From: Paraburkholderia kirstenboschensis
Lineage (GTDB): Bacteria > Pseudomonadota > Gammaproteobacteria > Burkholderiales > Burkholderiaceae
DNA: 64,000 nucleotides
Assembly (NCBI RefSeq): GCF_904848585.1
Contig: NZ_CAJHCR010000005.1
Coordinates: 186,001 to 250,000, forward strand
Direction: 5' to 3'
In this document: one piece after another, positions 55,501 to 63,852 of the stretch
Numbering within the stretch: position 1 is the first letter of the stretch
Layout: the number at the start of each line of letters is the position of its first letter
The notes under the pieces: model-generated
The model's input: only the letters and a program-made list of their open reading frames with translations
The model's database searches: none
What the model was told of the DNA's origin: nothing
Program-made: the position numbers and the translations under genes

Positions 55501-57323
55501 CGCAGGCTCCGATGCAGCCGATGCAGCAGCAATACAACCCGGCTTACGCGCAGCAGGCGCCATATCCGCAGCAGCAATACGGCACGCCCGATGGCTATGC
55601 CCCGACGCCCTGGCCGATGTCGCCCGCCGCACGCGAGGCGCAGGTCAACGCCGGGGCGATGCAGCCACAGCCGTATGGTTCGACGACAACAGCCGTAGCC
55701 GACGGCAAAAACGGCAAAAACGGCAAAAACGGCAAACGCACCGCGAGCAATAAGCAAAGCGCGTCGAAGAACAACCGCAATGCAGCCGGTTACGCTCAGC
55801 AACCGCAACCGTATTACGGACAACAAGCCTATCCGCAACAGCAGCAACCGCAAGGCTACGCGCAACAGCCTTATCAGTCGTATCCGCAGCAGCAGGGTTA
55901 TGGCCAGCAGGCGTATCAGCCGTATCAGCCTTATGCGCCGCAGCAACAGGCTTACGGCAATCAGGGCTACTACGGGCAGCAACAGCCGTACATCCCGCAG
56001 CCGCCCAGCGGCTACGCGCAAGCGTATTACCCGCAACAGCCTGGCATGAACGGCAATGGCGCGAACTACGCGCAGCCGAACGTCGCGAATACGCAGACGC
56101 TCGGCGTGGCTGAGGAACTGGCGCAGGTCAATCGCGAGCAGGCGAGCACGATCTCGGGCGGCATCGTGTTTCGCAACCGCAGCGGCGAGGACGGCCTGTC
56201 CACGCTCACCGACATCGAAGCGCCGATACAAGGCCGCATCAAGGCAGGCAACGGCCATGTCGTGGTGACGGCGACTCCCGTCACGCTCGATGCGGGCACC
56301 GCGGCAGGCAACGTCTCGACGCTCGCGCGTTTCGGCGCGGGGCTATCCAACAGCACGTCGGCAGCAGCGGCCGTTGCGGGCACCAACAACTACGGCAGCC
56401 AGACGGCGAACGGCGTGGGCCTCTCGGTCGGCTACGAAAGCCGCAAGCTCAGCGGCGATATCGGCGTGACACCGATCGGCTTTCGCGAGACGAACATAGT
56501 AGGCGGCGCGCAGTACAACGGCGGCATCACCGACAAGGTCTCGTATTCGCTCGCCGTCGCCCGGCGCGCGGTGACCGACAGTCTGTTGTCCTACGCGGGC
56601 ACGCGCGACGCCGCGTCCGGCCTCGAGTGGGGCGGCGTTACATCGACCGGCGGCCTTGCGAGCCTTGCCTGGGACGACGGCACGAGCGGTCTGTACGTGA
56701 ACGCCGCGTTCCAGTACTACGATGGACACAACGTCGTGACGAATACCGCCTGGAAGGGCGGCGGCGGCGTCTACACGCGCCTCTTCAAGGACGCCAATCA
56801 GACGTTCACCATCGGTGTGAACACGACGCTGATGGGCTACGACAAGAACCTGTCGTACTTCACGTATGGCCAGGGCGGCTACTTCAGTCCGCAACAGTAC
56901 GTGATCCTGAATCTGCCGATCGAATGGACCGGCCGCAACGGCGCCTTCACGTATGACCTGAAGGGATCAATCGGCGTGCAGCATTACCGGCAGGACGGGT
57001 CGAACTATTTCCCGCTCGGCAGTTCGGGCACGCTGCAAGCGGCGGCTGCGGGCGAGGCGGCGCTGATCGGCAGCAGCGTCGATAGCGGCGCCCAGTACCC
57101 GGGGCAAAGCAAAACCGGCGTGTCATATTCGCTGAGCGCGGTGGGTGAATACCAACTCGCGCCGCAACTGGCGTTCGGCGCAACGGCTTCGCTCGGCAAT
57201 GCTTATCAATATCGCGAGTGGCTTGCCGCGGTCTACGTACGCTATAGCTTTACGAAGCAGACGGGCCTGCAGCCGTTCCCGCCCACGCCGCTCAGTTCGC
57301 CGTATTTGTCGCTTTCCAACTAG
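52521..57323 (+). CDS. bcsC: Cellulose export protein BcsC (TPR domain plus outer-membrane barrel) with long Pro/Gln/Tyr-rich insert
   Basis: A 1600-residue export channel, against 1157 in E. coli. ATG 52521 lies inside bcsZ and has GGAGG 5 bases upstream. Signal peptide to about 31; TPR repeats from about 35 to 860 span the periplasm. Residues about 880-1190 form a low-complexity insert: first Pro/Ala/Tyr (YPPPTQPAPYVAPYSAPAQ), then a Lys/Asn block (GKNGKNGKNGK) and a Gln/Tyr/Pro block (QPYQPYAPQQQAYGNQGYYG). From about 1195 the C-terminal barrel domain follows (EELAQVNREQASTISGGI, then SYEFR-like strands ending YLSLSN). Expected role: passage of cellulose across the periplasm and outer membrane. 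Confidence 0.95.
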   Translation: MRLSALALSLRFTLSFPLACCLAAAAPDALAQVPAQGSKDPMGVLIDQGKYWQSHQRGDLAEQAWLKVLRIDPKQPDALFGMGMVLADRKDGAGAQQYLSRLKAVAPNYPSLDELGRRLGESSLRDQTVNDARRLAQSGQSASAVQEYQRALSGKPATPALQLEYYQALSATPQGWDQARRGLEQLARDNPDDPRYALAYAQHLTYRDVTRRDGIARLQKLAGDSTVGAAAKKSWRQALLWLDARPSDAALYQAYLQSANDDAAVKARFDSMVQQDKAARERAQENASVDARGRTVAEGFAALDRNDAATARAKFSSVLTTSPNDTDALGGMGIAALKQEHFAEARNYLERASRNGNPARWKTALDSATYWTYTSDAIGARSNGEFAKAKSLFERAIAMNPSDVTAQVLLGEMLLANHDAAGAEQAYRMALRRQADNPDAIRGLVGALAAQGRGDEALQFANRLNTEQQSKAGGINRLRGEAQAAQARAAEAHGDLGSARSLFEDALLNTPDDPWLRLDLARIYVRQGAVANARSMMDGLLAAHPDMTDALYASALLSAETQDWSAGLAQLERIPAAQRTDAMAALQHRLWVHQQAELATRMARSGQTQQALATLHAAEPVAGNSPELIGVIAAAYQQAGDPNRALGLVRGAMNAAPGNTDLLLQYAGILSATQQQAELGMVMRRLSSMQLTPQQRTDFGNLNLGIVIKQCDAVRQRGDLASAYDVIAPWLAAMPDNPDLQAALGRLYASAGDDRNALASYRVALRRKPDDLNLLQAAISAASGAKQFSYAESLAAQALNAAPNDPGVLATVGRMYRSEGKLSLASTYLQRSLVAANTPLMANAPRNAAASNVPRGWEAATRRIGATPLPGTNPFEGKTATLAPTDADNAAPGFNASSNAARASLPYSQSSLPTQTVPNYPPPTQPAPYVAPYSAPAQPYTPNSAPASLPYNAPRQGADAGGYGEDSYGSSQSGAPLQPYPGQNGQVAQPQMPAQAPMQPMQQQYNPAYAQQAPYPQQQYGTPDGYAPTPWPMSPAAREAQVNAGAMQPQPYGSTTTAVADGKNGKNGKNGKRTASNKQSASKNNRNAAGYAQQPQPYYGQQAYPQQQQPQGYAQQPYQSYPQQQGYGQQAYQPYQPYAPQQQAYGNQGYYGQQQPYIPQPPSGYAQAYYPQQPGMNGNGANYAQPNVANTQTLGVAEELAQVNREQASTISGGIVFRNRSGEDGLSTLTDIEAPIQGRIKAGNGHVVVTATPVTLDAGTAAGNVSTLARFGAGLSNSTSAAAAVAGTNNYGSQTANGVGLSVGYESRKLSGDIGVTPIGFRETNIVGGAQYNGGITDKVSYSLAVARRAVTDSLLSYAGTRDAASGLEWGGVTSTGGLASLAWDDGTSGLYVNAAFQYYDGHNVVTNTAWKGGGGVYTRLFKDANQTFTIGVNTTLMGYDKNLSYFTYGQGGYFSPQQYVILNLPIEWTGRNGAFTYDLKGSIGVQHYRQDGSNYFPLGSSGTLQAAAAGEAALIGSSVDSGAQYPGQSKTGVSYSLSAVGEYQLAPQLAFGATASLGNAYQYREWLAAVYVRYSFTKQTGLQPFPPTPLSSPYLSLSN
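55704..55730 (+). repeat. Three perfect 9-bp tandem repeats inside bcsC (Gly-Lys-Asn)
   Basis: GGCAAAAAC is repeated three times without change, with a partial fourth copy to 55736. It encodes GKNGKNGKNGK. The runs of five A residues make it prone to slippage; whole-unit changes keep the frame, single-base slips would disrupt bcsC. Confidence 0.8.
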
Positions 57324-57331
57324 CGTACGTT

Positions 57332-57384
57332 GGACCCGCGTCGTGTGTCGGGTCCCGCGGCGGCCCCATCCGCTGGACCGCCGC
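57332..57384. terminator. Two GC stem-loops between convergent bcsC and DUF2252 genes
   Basis: GGACCCG-N10-CGGGTCC (57332-57355) begins 8 bases after the bcsC stop, and GCGGCGG-N14-CCGCCGC (57357-57384) follows directly. Both pair perfectly. No U-tract is visible, but two strong hairpins between converging genes suggest a bidirectional terminator or a transcript-stabilising end. Confidence 0.5.
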
Positions 57385-57403
57385 CACCGCCGCCACGGTC
57401 CCT

Positions 57404-58672
57404 TTAGCCCGCGTCGGGGCCGGTTGCGTATCTGCGGCAATGCTCCAGGTATCCGGCGGCGTGACTGCTCACCAGTTCCACGATGCTTTTCCAGAGCCAG
57501 CCGGGTGCGTCGAGTGTCTTCGAGCGGTTCTTGCGCAACTCGGCGAGCCATGCCTTGCGTTCGGCGAAATCCATTTGCCGCGCGTGCGCCTTGCCCACTA
57601 CCAACGCAAGAAAACGCGCCGCCTTCGTCGCTTCAACGCGAGTCAGTTGCTCGATCGTCAGCTTCATATCCTGTGGCAGCAACTCCCGTATCACCACCGC
57701 GCGATCCGCAAGGCGCGCCGATTTCATCCGGTCGCCGAGCGAAGGCGACAGATGCCGCGCGCCCTCCACCACGCGCTCAGCGTTATCGCGCGGCATTCTT
57801 GCGCCCGCATAGCGAGGCGCCGCAGCGGGCGCCGCCTCCTTGATGTCGATCAGACACAGATCGTCGCCGTCCACTGCGGCGCCGTCGATGTCGAGCAGCA
57901 CCGCGTAGCGCAGTCGTCCGAGCGAACTGCAGCCCTTGACCCAGTAAGCGGCGTCGAGCACTTCGACGTCCGCCTCGTCGCGTGCGCCCCGCAATACAGT
58001 GGCGAGTGTGGCAACCGATGTCTTCCTGAAGAGCTCGTCGATCTCGCGCCGCTCGTTTTTGGCAAGCGGCCAGAAACGCGAACCGAGCGGAATAGTCGGC
58101 TCGCTATCCTCGATACGCTCTTCGGCAAGATGGCGCCACGAGCGCCGCACCGCTTCCTTCATCACGACGCGCACCGCCTCCGGTCTCTCCGCGTGAATGT
58201 CGGCCTCGCCCGCGCTTTCGTCGAAGGCACGTTCATAGCCGTCGGCCAGCGCCTCCATCATCTGCACGGTCGTCACACCGGGCAGGTCGGAGCCGCGCGC
58301 GGCCGTCGCGAGCGACAGCCCGAGCCGGATCAGATCGTGCGCGGGATTGCCGATCACCGTCTGATCGAGATCGCGAATCTGTATCTCGACCCGGCCATGC
58401 GCATCGGCGACAGGCCCGAGATTGCCGGTATGGCAATCGCCGCAGATCCACACAGCGGGACCTTCGGGTAGCGCGTGCCCTTCGATTCCGTCGAGCCACT
58501 CATAGAATCTGTTCGTGCTGCCGCGCACATACGCATGCGCAGAGCGCGCCATTCTCGCGTTACGGCGCGCGGTCAGAAGCGGCTGGCGTGCTTCTGCTTC
58601 GGGAAGCTTCTTCGCCCGCTTGTTGAGAGACTTGCTGGACAACTTGTTTGTTGCGACGGGCTTCTTCGGCAT
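57404..58672 (-). CDS. DUF2252 family protein
   Basis: A 422-residue protein of the DUF2252 family, kinase-like in layout. ATG 58672 (MPKKPVATNKLSSKSLNKRAKK) is preferred; 58696 is possible. After a basic tail come RMARSAHAYVRGS, the conserved WICGDCHTGNLGP, and the DLDQTVIGNPAHDLIRLGLSL stretch that resembles catalytic and metal-binding loops of aminoglycoside phosphotransferase-like folds. Later KGCSSLGRLRYAVLLDI and DLCLIDIKEAAPAAAP are family hallmarks. Function is not established. It converges on bcsC. Confidence 0.88.
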   Translation of the reverse strand: MPKKPVATNKLSSKSLNKRAKKLPEAEARQPLLTARRNARMARSAHAYVRGSTNRFYEWLDGIEGHALPEGPAVWICGDCHTGNLGPVADAHGRVEIQIRDLDQTVIGNPAHDLIRLGLSLATAARGSDLPGVTTVQMMEALADGYERAFDESAGEADIHAERPEAVRVVMKEAVRRSWRHLAEERIEDSEPTIPLGSRFWPLAKNERREIDELFRKTSVATLATVLRGARDEADVEVLDAAYWVKGCSSLGRLRYAVLLDIDGAAVDGDDLCLIDIKEAAPAAAPRYAGARMPRDNAERVVEGARHLSPSLGDRMKSARLADRAVVIRELLPQDMKLTIEQLTRVEATKAARFLALVVGKAHARQMDFAERKAWLAELRKNRSKTLDAPGWLWKSIVELVSSHAAGYLEHCRRYATGPDAG

Positions 58673-59068
58673 CGTACGGTCCGCTCTTATCGACATTCGA
58701 AGCCGGCGCGGCACTTGTCCTCGCCAGCGCTTGTCGCGCGCGTCGTCACGCGCGCAAGCAACGACCGTTAGCAGGAATCGCGCCTATGGCGTGAAGCACT
58801 CTGTAAAGACACTTGCGGCTTCAACGATAAGTCACGCGAGATAGAAAGCGCCGTCCGATAAAACGTCCTGAACCTATCTTCGATGCACGTGCATCGGCGC
58901 TTCTTTCCGCTTCCGAATGCGCTTGCTCACAGTGGGCAGGTAAAACTTGCGAGAGCATATAAGCGGCTGAAGACGAAAGCGTGCCGGCGCCGTGCGAAAC
59001 CTTTACGCGCGCTATGTGAACCGGCAGACTGGAGGCCCACTCATCATGTGACCCCTATGGAGCGCAGC
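58673..59068. other. Divergent intergenic region between DUF2252 and hybrid kinase genes
   Basis: 396 bp with no supported gene. An imperfect hairpin of alternating GC (CTTG, then GCGCGCG-TCGTCA-CGCGCGC, then AAG) occurs at 58730-58758. The remainder should hold the promoters of the two divergent genes; no known operator was recognised. Confidence 0.5.
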
Positions 59069-61723
59069 ATGCCATTTCCGGCACAAGATCACGGCTGTCC
59101 TGGCTGGAGCGGCGAAATGGCGCGGCGTATCAGTGAATTTGACTGGTCCGCAACCGAGGTCGGCGCGATCCCGAACTGGCCTCGCAGCCTGACCGCCACC
59201 GTGCAGCTGCTGCTTGCCTCGCCTGTGCCGCTCGTGCTGCTGTGGGGCAGATCCGGCCACATGATCTACAACGACGCTTACGCCGTTTTCGCGGGCGGAC
59301 GGCATCCATATCTGTTGGGCTGTCCCGTCGAGATAGGCTGGCCCGAAGTTGCCGACTTCAATCGTCACGTCATGACTACGTGTCTTGCCGGCGGTACGCT
59401 GTCGTATCGCGACAAGGAACTCGTACTGCTGCGCGAAGGCAAACCCGAAGACGTGTGGATGGATCTGTACTACAGCCCCGTTGCCGACGACAGCGGCGCG
59501 CCCGCGGGCGTGCTCGCCATCGTCGTCGAGACCACGGGGCGTGTGTTGACCGAGCGCTGGCGGCAACGCGCCGAAGCGGAGCTGCACGAGACCAACGAAC
59601 GCCTGCAACTCGCGCTCAATACCGGCGCCGTCCTCGGCACCTGCGTCGTCGACATGCGCACTCAAAAGATCACTGGCGACGAGCGCTTCGCCCGTACTTT
59701 CTCGTTGTCGGTGGACGAAACCGCTCGGGGTGTCGATCACCGCGCCGCGGCCAGAATGATCCATCCGGACGATCAGTCGCTGCTCGAACATCTGACCACC
59801 AAGGCGCTGTCCGGCGGCAAACCGTTTCGCGCCGAGTACCGGATACGCCGCCCAAATGGCGACTACGTGTGGGTGCAAGCGAACGGCCAGTGCGAGTTCG
59901 ACGATAACGGCGTGCCCACTCGTTTTCCCGCCGTGCTGATCGACATCCACGAACGCAAGATCGCCGAACAGTCGCTGCGTCAGTTGACCGAGACGCTCGA
60001 ACAGCGCGTTGCCGATGCGGTCGCCGCACGCGCATTCGCAGAGGAACAGTTGCGCCAGGCGCAAAAGATGGAAGCGATCGGCAGCCTCACGGGCGGCGTC
60101 GCGCACGACTTCAACAACGTGCTGCAAGTGATCAACGGCAATCTGCAGATGATGGCCGCCGACGCCGGCGATAGTCCCGCAACGCTGCGCCGTTTGTCGG
60201 CGGCGACCGATGCGGTGAAGCGCGGCGCGAAACTGGCCGCGCATCTACTGGCGTTCGCGCGCCGCCAGCCGCTTTCGCCGACGGTGCTCAATCCGCGCCG
60301 GCTGCTCGCGGGCATGAGCGAGATGCTGCATCGCGCGCTCGGCGAGACCATCACGATCAAAACGGTATTGAGCGACGATCTGTGGAACGTGCAGGCCGAC
60401 CGGAACCAGCTCGAAAACGCGCTGCTTAATCTCGCGATCAATGGACGCGACGCGATGCAGTCCGACGGCACGCTCACTGTCCGTGCCGCGAACCGTGTGC
60501 TGGATGCCGCGTTTTGCAGCGACAAGGCGGAGCTGTCGCCGGGCGAATATGTCGTGTTCTCCATCACCGATACCGGCGCGGGCATGCAGCCAGAGGTGCT
60601 TGAACACGCGTTCGAACCGTTCTTCACGACCAAGCCCAACGGTCACGGAACGGGCCTTGGCCTCAGTATGGTGTTCGGCTTTGTCCGGCAAAGCGGCGGG
60701 CATACGCTGATTGAGAGCGAGGTGGGACAGGGCACGACCGTGTCGCTGTTCTTCCCGCGCTGCTGTGAGCCCGAAACACCCGAAACCGTCGATCAGACCA
60801 CTACACCGCTGGGCGGCGGGGAAACGATCCTCGTTGTCGAAGACGATGCCGATGTGCGCCTGACCGCCGTCGAAATGCTCGCGCAACTCGGCTACAAGGT
60901 GCTAACTGCATCGAGTGGCGATGCGGCGCTCGAATTCATCCACAGCGACGTGCCGATCGACCTTTTGTTCACCGACGTGGTGATGCCGGGCAAGATAAAA
61001 AGTGTCGAACTGGCGCGCCGTGCCGCGGCGCGCTCGCCCGCGGTGCCGACTTTGTTCACGTCCGGTTATACGCGCGACGAGATCGTCCATCACGGCAAGC
61101 TCGATGCCGGCATTACGCTGCTGTCGAAACCGTACCGCCGCGACGATCTCGCGCGCAAGGTGCGAAGCGTGCTGCGCGCCTCGGCAGGGCCGGTTGCCGG
61201 TGTAACGCATGTCGGCAAGATGACTGACAGGGAAATCGCTGCGTGCGTGCCGCCCGTGGTTTACGATCCGTCGAGCGTCGACACGCCGGGCGTCGCCGCG
61301 CGCGGGCGCGAGGCTCTACAAGAGGTCGCCCCCGAAGTTGCGCCGGCGCGCTCACCGGCTCACGTGCTGCTCGTCGAGGACGACGCCGATTCGCGCGAGG
61401 CGCTGAGCAGCCTGCTCGGCGCGCTGGGCCTCGACTGCACGTCGGTGGCGAGCGCGGAAGAAGCGCTGCCGCTCGTGCCGGCGCAACGCTACGACATCCT
61501 GTGCACCGACATTACGCTACCGGGCATGTCGGGCGACAACCTCGCGCGCGCGGTTCTGCGCGCACAGCCGGACGTGCAAGTGCTGCTGGTGTCCGGTTAC
61601 GGCGCGCATGCACCGATCGGCGACAGCATCCCCGGCGCGCGGATGCTCGGCAAACCGCTCGACATCGCTCAATTGCGGCGCGAACTTGCGCAGTGGCTCG
61701 ATCCAATCGAAGCGGCCTCGTGA
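59069..61723 (+). CDS. Hybrid sensor histidine kinase with two C-terminal receiver domains
   Basis: An 884-residue soluble hybrid kinase. ATG 59069 has GGAGC 7 bases upstream; longer starts lack a site. N-terminal sensor: a PAS-like domain (VGAIPNWPRSLTATVQLLLASP, typical of soluble kinases), then a second PAS with MIHPDDQSLLEHL and RIRRPNGDYVWVQAN. Kinase core: GGVAHDFNN with His346, N box NLAINGRDAM, DTGAGM, GTGLGLSMV. Receiver 1 begins at about 586 with phosphoacceptor Asp636 (FTDVVMPG); receiver 2 is near the end with Asp814 (CTDITLPG). No membrane segment. No partner regulator gene is adjacent; output could go through a phosphorelay. Confidence 0.93.
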   Translation: MPFPAQDHGCPGWSGEMARRISEFDWSATEVGAIPNWPRSLTATVQLLLASPVPLVLLWGRSGHMIYNDAYAVFAGGRHPYLLGCPVEIGWPEVADFNRHVMTTCLAGGTLSYRDKELVLLREGKPEDVWMDLYYSPVADDSGAPAGVLAIVVETTGRVLTERWRQRAEAELHETNERLQLALNTGAVLGTCVVDMRTQKITGDERFARTFSLSVDETARGVDHRAAARMIHPDDQSLLEHLTTKALSGGKPFRAEYRIRRPNGDYVWVQANGQCEFDDNGVPTRFPAVLIDIHERKIAEQSLRQLTETLEQRVADAVAARAFAEEQLRQAQKMEAIGSLTGGVAHDFNNVLQVINGNLQMMAADAGDSPATLRRLSAATDAVKRGAKLAAHLLAFARRQPLSPTVLNPRRLLAGMSEMLHRALGETITIKTVLSDDLWNVQADRNQLENALLNLAINGRDAMQSDGTLTVRAANRVLDAAFCSDKAELSPGEYVVFSITDTGAGMQPEVLEHAFEPFFTTKPNGHGTGLGLSMVFGFVRQSGGHTLIESEVGQGTTVSLFFPRCCEPETPETVDQTTTPLGGGETILVVEDDADVRLTAVEMLAQLGYKVLTASSGDAALEFIHSDVPIDLLFTDVVMPGKIKSVELARRAAARSPAVPTLFTSGYTRDEIVHHGKLDAGITLLSKPYRRDDLARKVRSVLRASAGPVAGVTHVGKMTDREIAACVPPVVYDPSSVDTPGVAARGREALQEVAPEVAPARSPAHVLLVEDDADSREALSSLLGALGLDCTSVASAEEALPLVPAQRYDILCTDITLPGMSGDNLARAVLRAQPDVQVLLVSGYGAHAPIGDSIPGARMLGKPLDIAQLRRELAQWLDPIEAAS

Positions 61724-61918
61724 CGCCGAGCGCCTCAATGCCCGGCATGCGCTTTTCGCACCGCACGCCGGAATGCGGCATATATTGGTTTATATCGATG
61801 AAGCCGCACGCGGCGCGAAGTGCGCAGCGCATACGCGCCCTGGTATGATGCCGGGCGCGCCGGCTTTTCTGTTGAATGGGCGCTTCACCTTCCGCCGCTT
61901 TTTGTCACGAGAGCTATC

Positions 61919-62185
61919 ATGCCTGCCCAACACGACCCAGCCCCCGCTGCGAGCCCAAGCCCTGCCAAGCCCACGCGCAAAGAGCTGTCCATCACGGCGC
62001 GCAATCTTCTGATGGTAGCCGTCGGCGTGCTTGTCTTCGCGATGGTCTCGGGCGTAGTGCTGTATCAGCCGATCGCCTACGGCGACGCAATCCCGAACTT
62101 CGGCATCATTCTGATGCTGACGGTGCCGGTAATTGCGGGCGTCGCGTTTCGGGTCGGACTGGATGCGTGGCTAGAACGCAAGTAA
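61919..62185 (+). CDS. Small two-helix membrane protein
   Basis: An 88-residue protein. ATG 61919 follows GAGAG; the frame is open upstream without a better start. After a Pro/Ala-rich, basic cytoplasmic start (PAQHDPAPAASPSPAKPTRKEL) two hydrophobic helices are clear (NLLMVAVGVLVFAMVSGVVLY and FGIILMLTVPVIAGVAFRVG) separated by a short loop. Not recognised. It converges with the EnvZ-like kinase gene 32 bp away. Confidence 0.7.
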   Translation: MPAQHDPAPAASPSPAKPTRKELSITARNLLMVAVGVLVFAMVSGVVLYQPIAYGDAIPNFGIILMLTVPVIAGVAFRVGLDAWLERK

Positions 62186-62217
62186 TGAATGAGTGGGCAG
62201 CGGTTCGTCGCTGCCCG

Positions 62218-63852
62218 CTACCCCGCGCCGCGCGGCACCACCACCCACACCTCCAGGCCGCCGCCCTCACGCGCGTGAAACTCCACCCTGCCACCGTGCA
62301 GCCGCGCGATCCGCTCGACAATCGCGAGCCCAAGCCCGGTGCCGCCGCTATGCGCTCGCGCGTTCCTGCCGCGTTGGAAGGGCGCCTTCAGCTGTTCGAG
62401 TTCTTCCGCCGATAACCCCTTGCCGCGGTCGCCGACAGCGACATACACCGCGTCGCCGGTCGCCCAACTACGCACCGCCAGTCCGCTGCCGCCGTACACG
62501 ATCGCGTTCTGCATCAGATTCATCAGGAGCCGCATCATGCTCACCGGACGATAAGGAACCAGCGGCAAGCGCGCGAGCGACAGTTCGAACTCATGCCCGA
62601 GTCCCGCAAAGTCTCCGGCAAGCCGCTCGATCAACGCGTTCAGATTGCCGGGCTCGGCCGGCTCCCGCTCGCCGCTGCCTGCGTAATCCATGAACTGTTG
62701 CAAGATGGTTTCGATCTGGTCGAGGTAGGACTCCGCCGCCACTACGAAACTGCTGTCGCTGCTCTCCGGCATCGCCATGGCCATCGAAAGGCGTAGCTTG
62801 GTGAGCGGCGTTCGGATGTCGTGCGAGATGCCGGCAAGCATCAGCGCGCGCGTCGCTTCCGCTTGTTGCAACGCGTGCGTCATCTGATTGAAAGCGCTGC
62901 TCACCGCGGCAATTTCCAAAGGACCGCTGGTCGGCAACGGCGGCGGCGTGTCGCCGTCGCTCAGGCGCTGCGCCGCGCGCGTCAACTCCTGAAGCGGCCG
63001 GTTCAGGTGAAGCTGGATCGCATAGCCGGTCAACGCCGCCAGCGCGGCGAGGCCAAGCGACAGCAGGATGGCTGCGTCGAGCCCATTGCCCTGGGCGTCT
63101 TCGGGAATCGGCAGTGCGATCCAATACGGCGTAGCGGATGTGTCGGCACCGGTCGCAGCAGGGCCCGGCGCAGCGGACGTGTCAGCCCCGGATGCAGCAG
63201 GGCCCGGCGCAGCGGACGTGTCAGCCCCGGATGCAGCAGGGCCCGGCGCAGCGGACGTGTCAGCCCCGGACGCAGCAGGGCCCGGCGCAGCGGACGTGTC
63301 AGCCCCGGACGCAGCAGGGCCCGGCGCAGCGGACGTGTCAGCCCCGGACGCAGCAGGGCCCGGCGCCGCGGCTCCAGAAGCAGCGGCACCCGAAGCAGCG
63401 GCTCCCGGCGCAGCGCCGCCCGATCCATCGGCGGGAGCATGCATACGAATCCAGAGGCGTTGGCCGCCTTCGGTCTGCCAGCGCGCCTCCATGTCCGCCG
63501 GAAGATGCTCACGCAGACTCTCCAGAAACACCTTGCGTTGATAGTTGCGGTATCCGCGCAAGAGACTCGCCGGCGGCTCCGCCAGGGCATTGCCGGGAAG
63601 CCGTGTATGCGCGTCCAGACGCGCGGCCAACGCCTCGCGCGCGGCGCGCGGCGTGGATTGCAGCAGGTTGTCGAGCGTCGTCACATAGGTCGCGAACACC
63701 GCGGCCGCGCGCTCCACGCGAGGCCGCTGCACATAATGCAGCAGCACGCCGAGCGAGCACACCTGGCTCAATACGACGAGCGCGATCAGCAATGCAATAT
63801 TGCGCGCGAGGAGCGTGCGCGGCAGCGCTCTTTGCAACAGTGAGCGCTTCAT
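62218..63852 (-). CDS. EnvZ-like membrane sensor histidine kinase with repeat-containing periplasmic region
   Basis: A 544-residue kinase, about 90 longer than E. coli EnvZ (450). ATG 63852 overlaps the stop of the response-regulator gene by ATGA. First membrane helix at about 17-40 (NIALLIALVVLSQVCSLGVLL); predicted periplasmic domain to about 265 containing the repeat array; second helix AILLSLGLAALAALTGYAI; HAMP (NRPLQELTRAAQRLSDGD); His in AGISHDIRTPLTKLRLS; N box NLMQNAIVYG; DRGKGLS; GGTGLGLAIV. Together with the truncated OmpR-like gene it forms a two-component operon; signal unknown. The repeat is five copies of PAASGADTSAAPG-type units, coded at 63155-63349. Confidence 0.9.
   Translation of the reverse strand: MKRSLLQRALPRTLLARNIALLIALVVLSQVCSLGVLLHYVQRPRVERAAAVFATYVTTLDNLLQSTPRAAREALAARLDAHTRLPGNALAEPPASLLRGYRNYQRKVFLESLREHLPADMEARWQTEGGQRLWIRMHAPADGSGGAAPGAAASGAAASGAAAPGPAASGADTSAAPGPAASGADTSAAPGPAASGADTSAAPGPAASGADTSAAPGPAASGADTSAAPGPAATGADTSATPYWIALPIPEDAQGNGLDAAILLSLGLAALAALTGYAIQLHLNRPLQELTRAAQRLSDGDTPPPLPTSGPLEIAAVSSAFNQMTHALQQAEATRALMLAGISHDIRTPLTKLRLSMAMAMPESSDSSFVVAAESYLDQIETILQQFMDYAGSGEREPAEPGNLNALIERLAGDFAGLGHEFELSLARLPLVPYRPVSMMRLLMNLMQNAIVYGGSGLAVRSWATGDAVYVAVGDRGKGLSAEELEQLKAPFQRGRNARAHSGGTGLGLAIVERIARLHGGRVEFHAREGGGLEVWVVVPRGAG
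63155..63349 (-). repeat. Five tandem 39-bp repeats in EnvZ-like kinase gene
   Basis: Five consecutive 39-bp copies (starts 63155, 63194, 63233, 63272, 63311) are identical apart from one C/T change at the last base (GAT in copies 1-2, GAC in copies 3-5). A degenerate copy precedes them (63131-63154) and a truncated copy follows (63350-63366). Each unit codes 13 residues (PAASGADTSAAPG register) on the minus strand, so copy number can change without frameshift. Confidence 0.92.

Noticed and set aside
54213..56258. 681-codon minus-strand frame opposite bcsC
   Set aside because: Leu/Arg/Val-rich shadow of the repetitive bcsC insert and TPR region; no start signal or family resemblance.
58730..58758. 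GC hairpin as a REP element or attachment site
   Set aside because: Only one copy seen, made of alternating CG that is frequent by chance in this DNA.
63131..63366. CRISPR-like array of five 39-bp repeats
   Set aside because: The copies are directly adjacent with no spacers and lie in frame within a kinase gene; it is a coding tandem repeat.
63068..63541. 157-codon plus-strand frame through the repeat array (Ala/Asp/Gly repeats)
   Set aside because: The 39-bp unit has no stops in several frames, so open frames on both strands are expected; the kinase frame continues into real domains on both sides.
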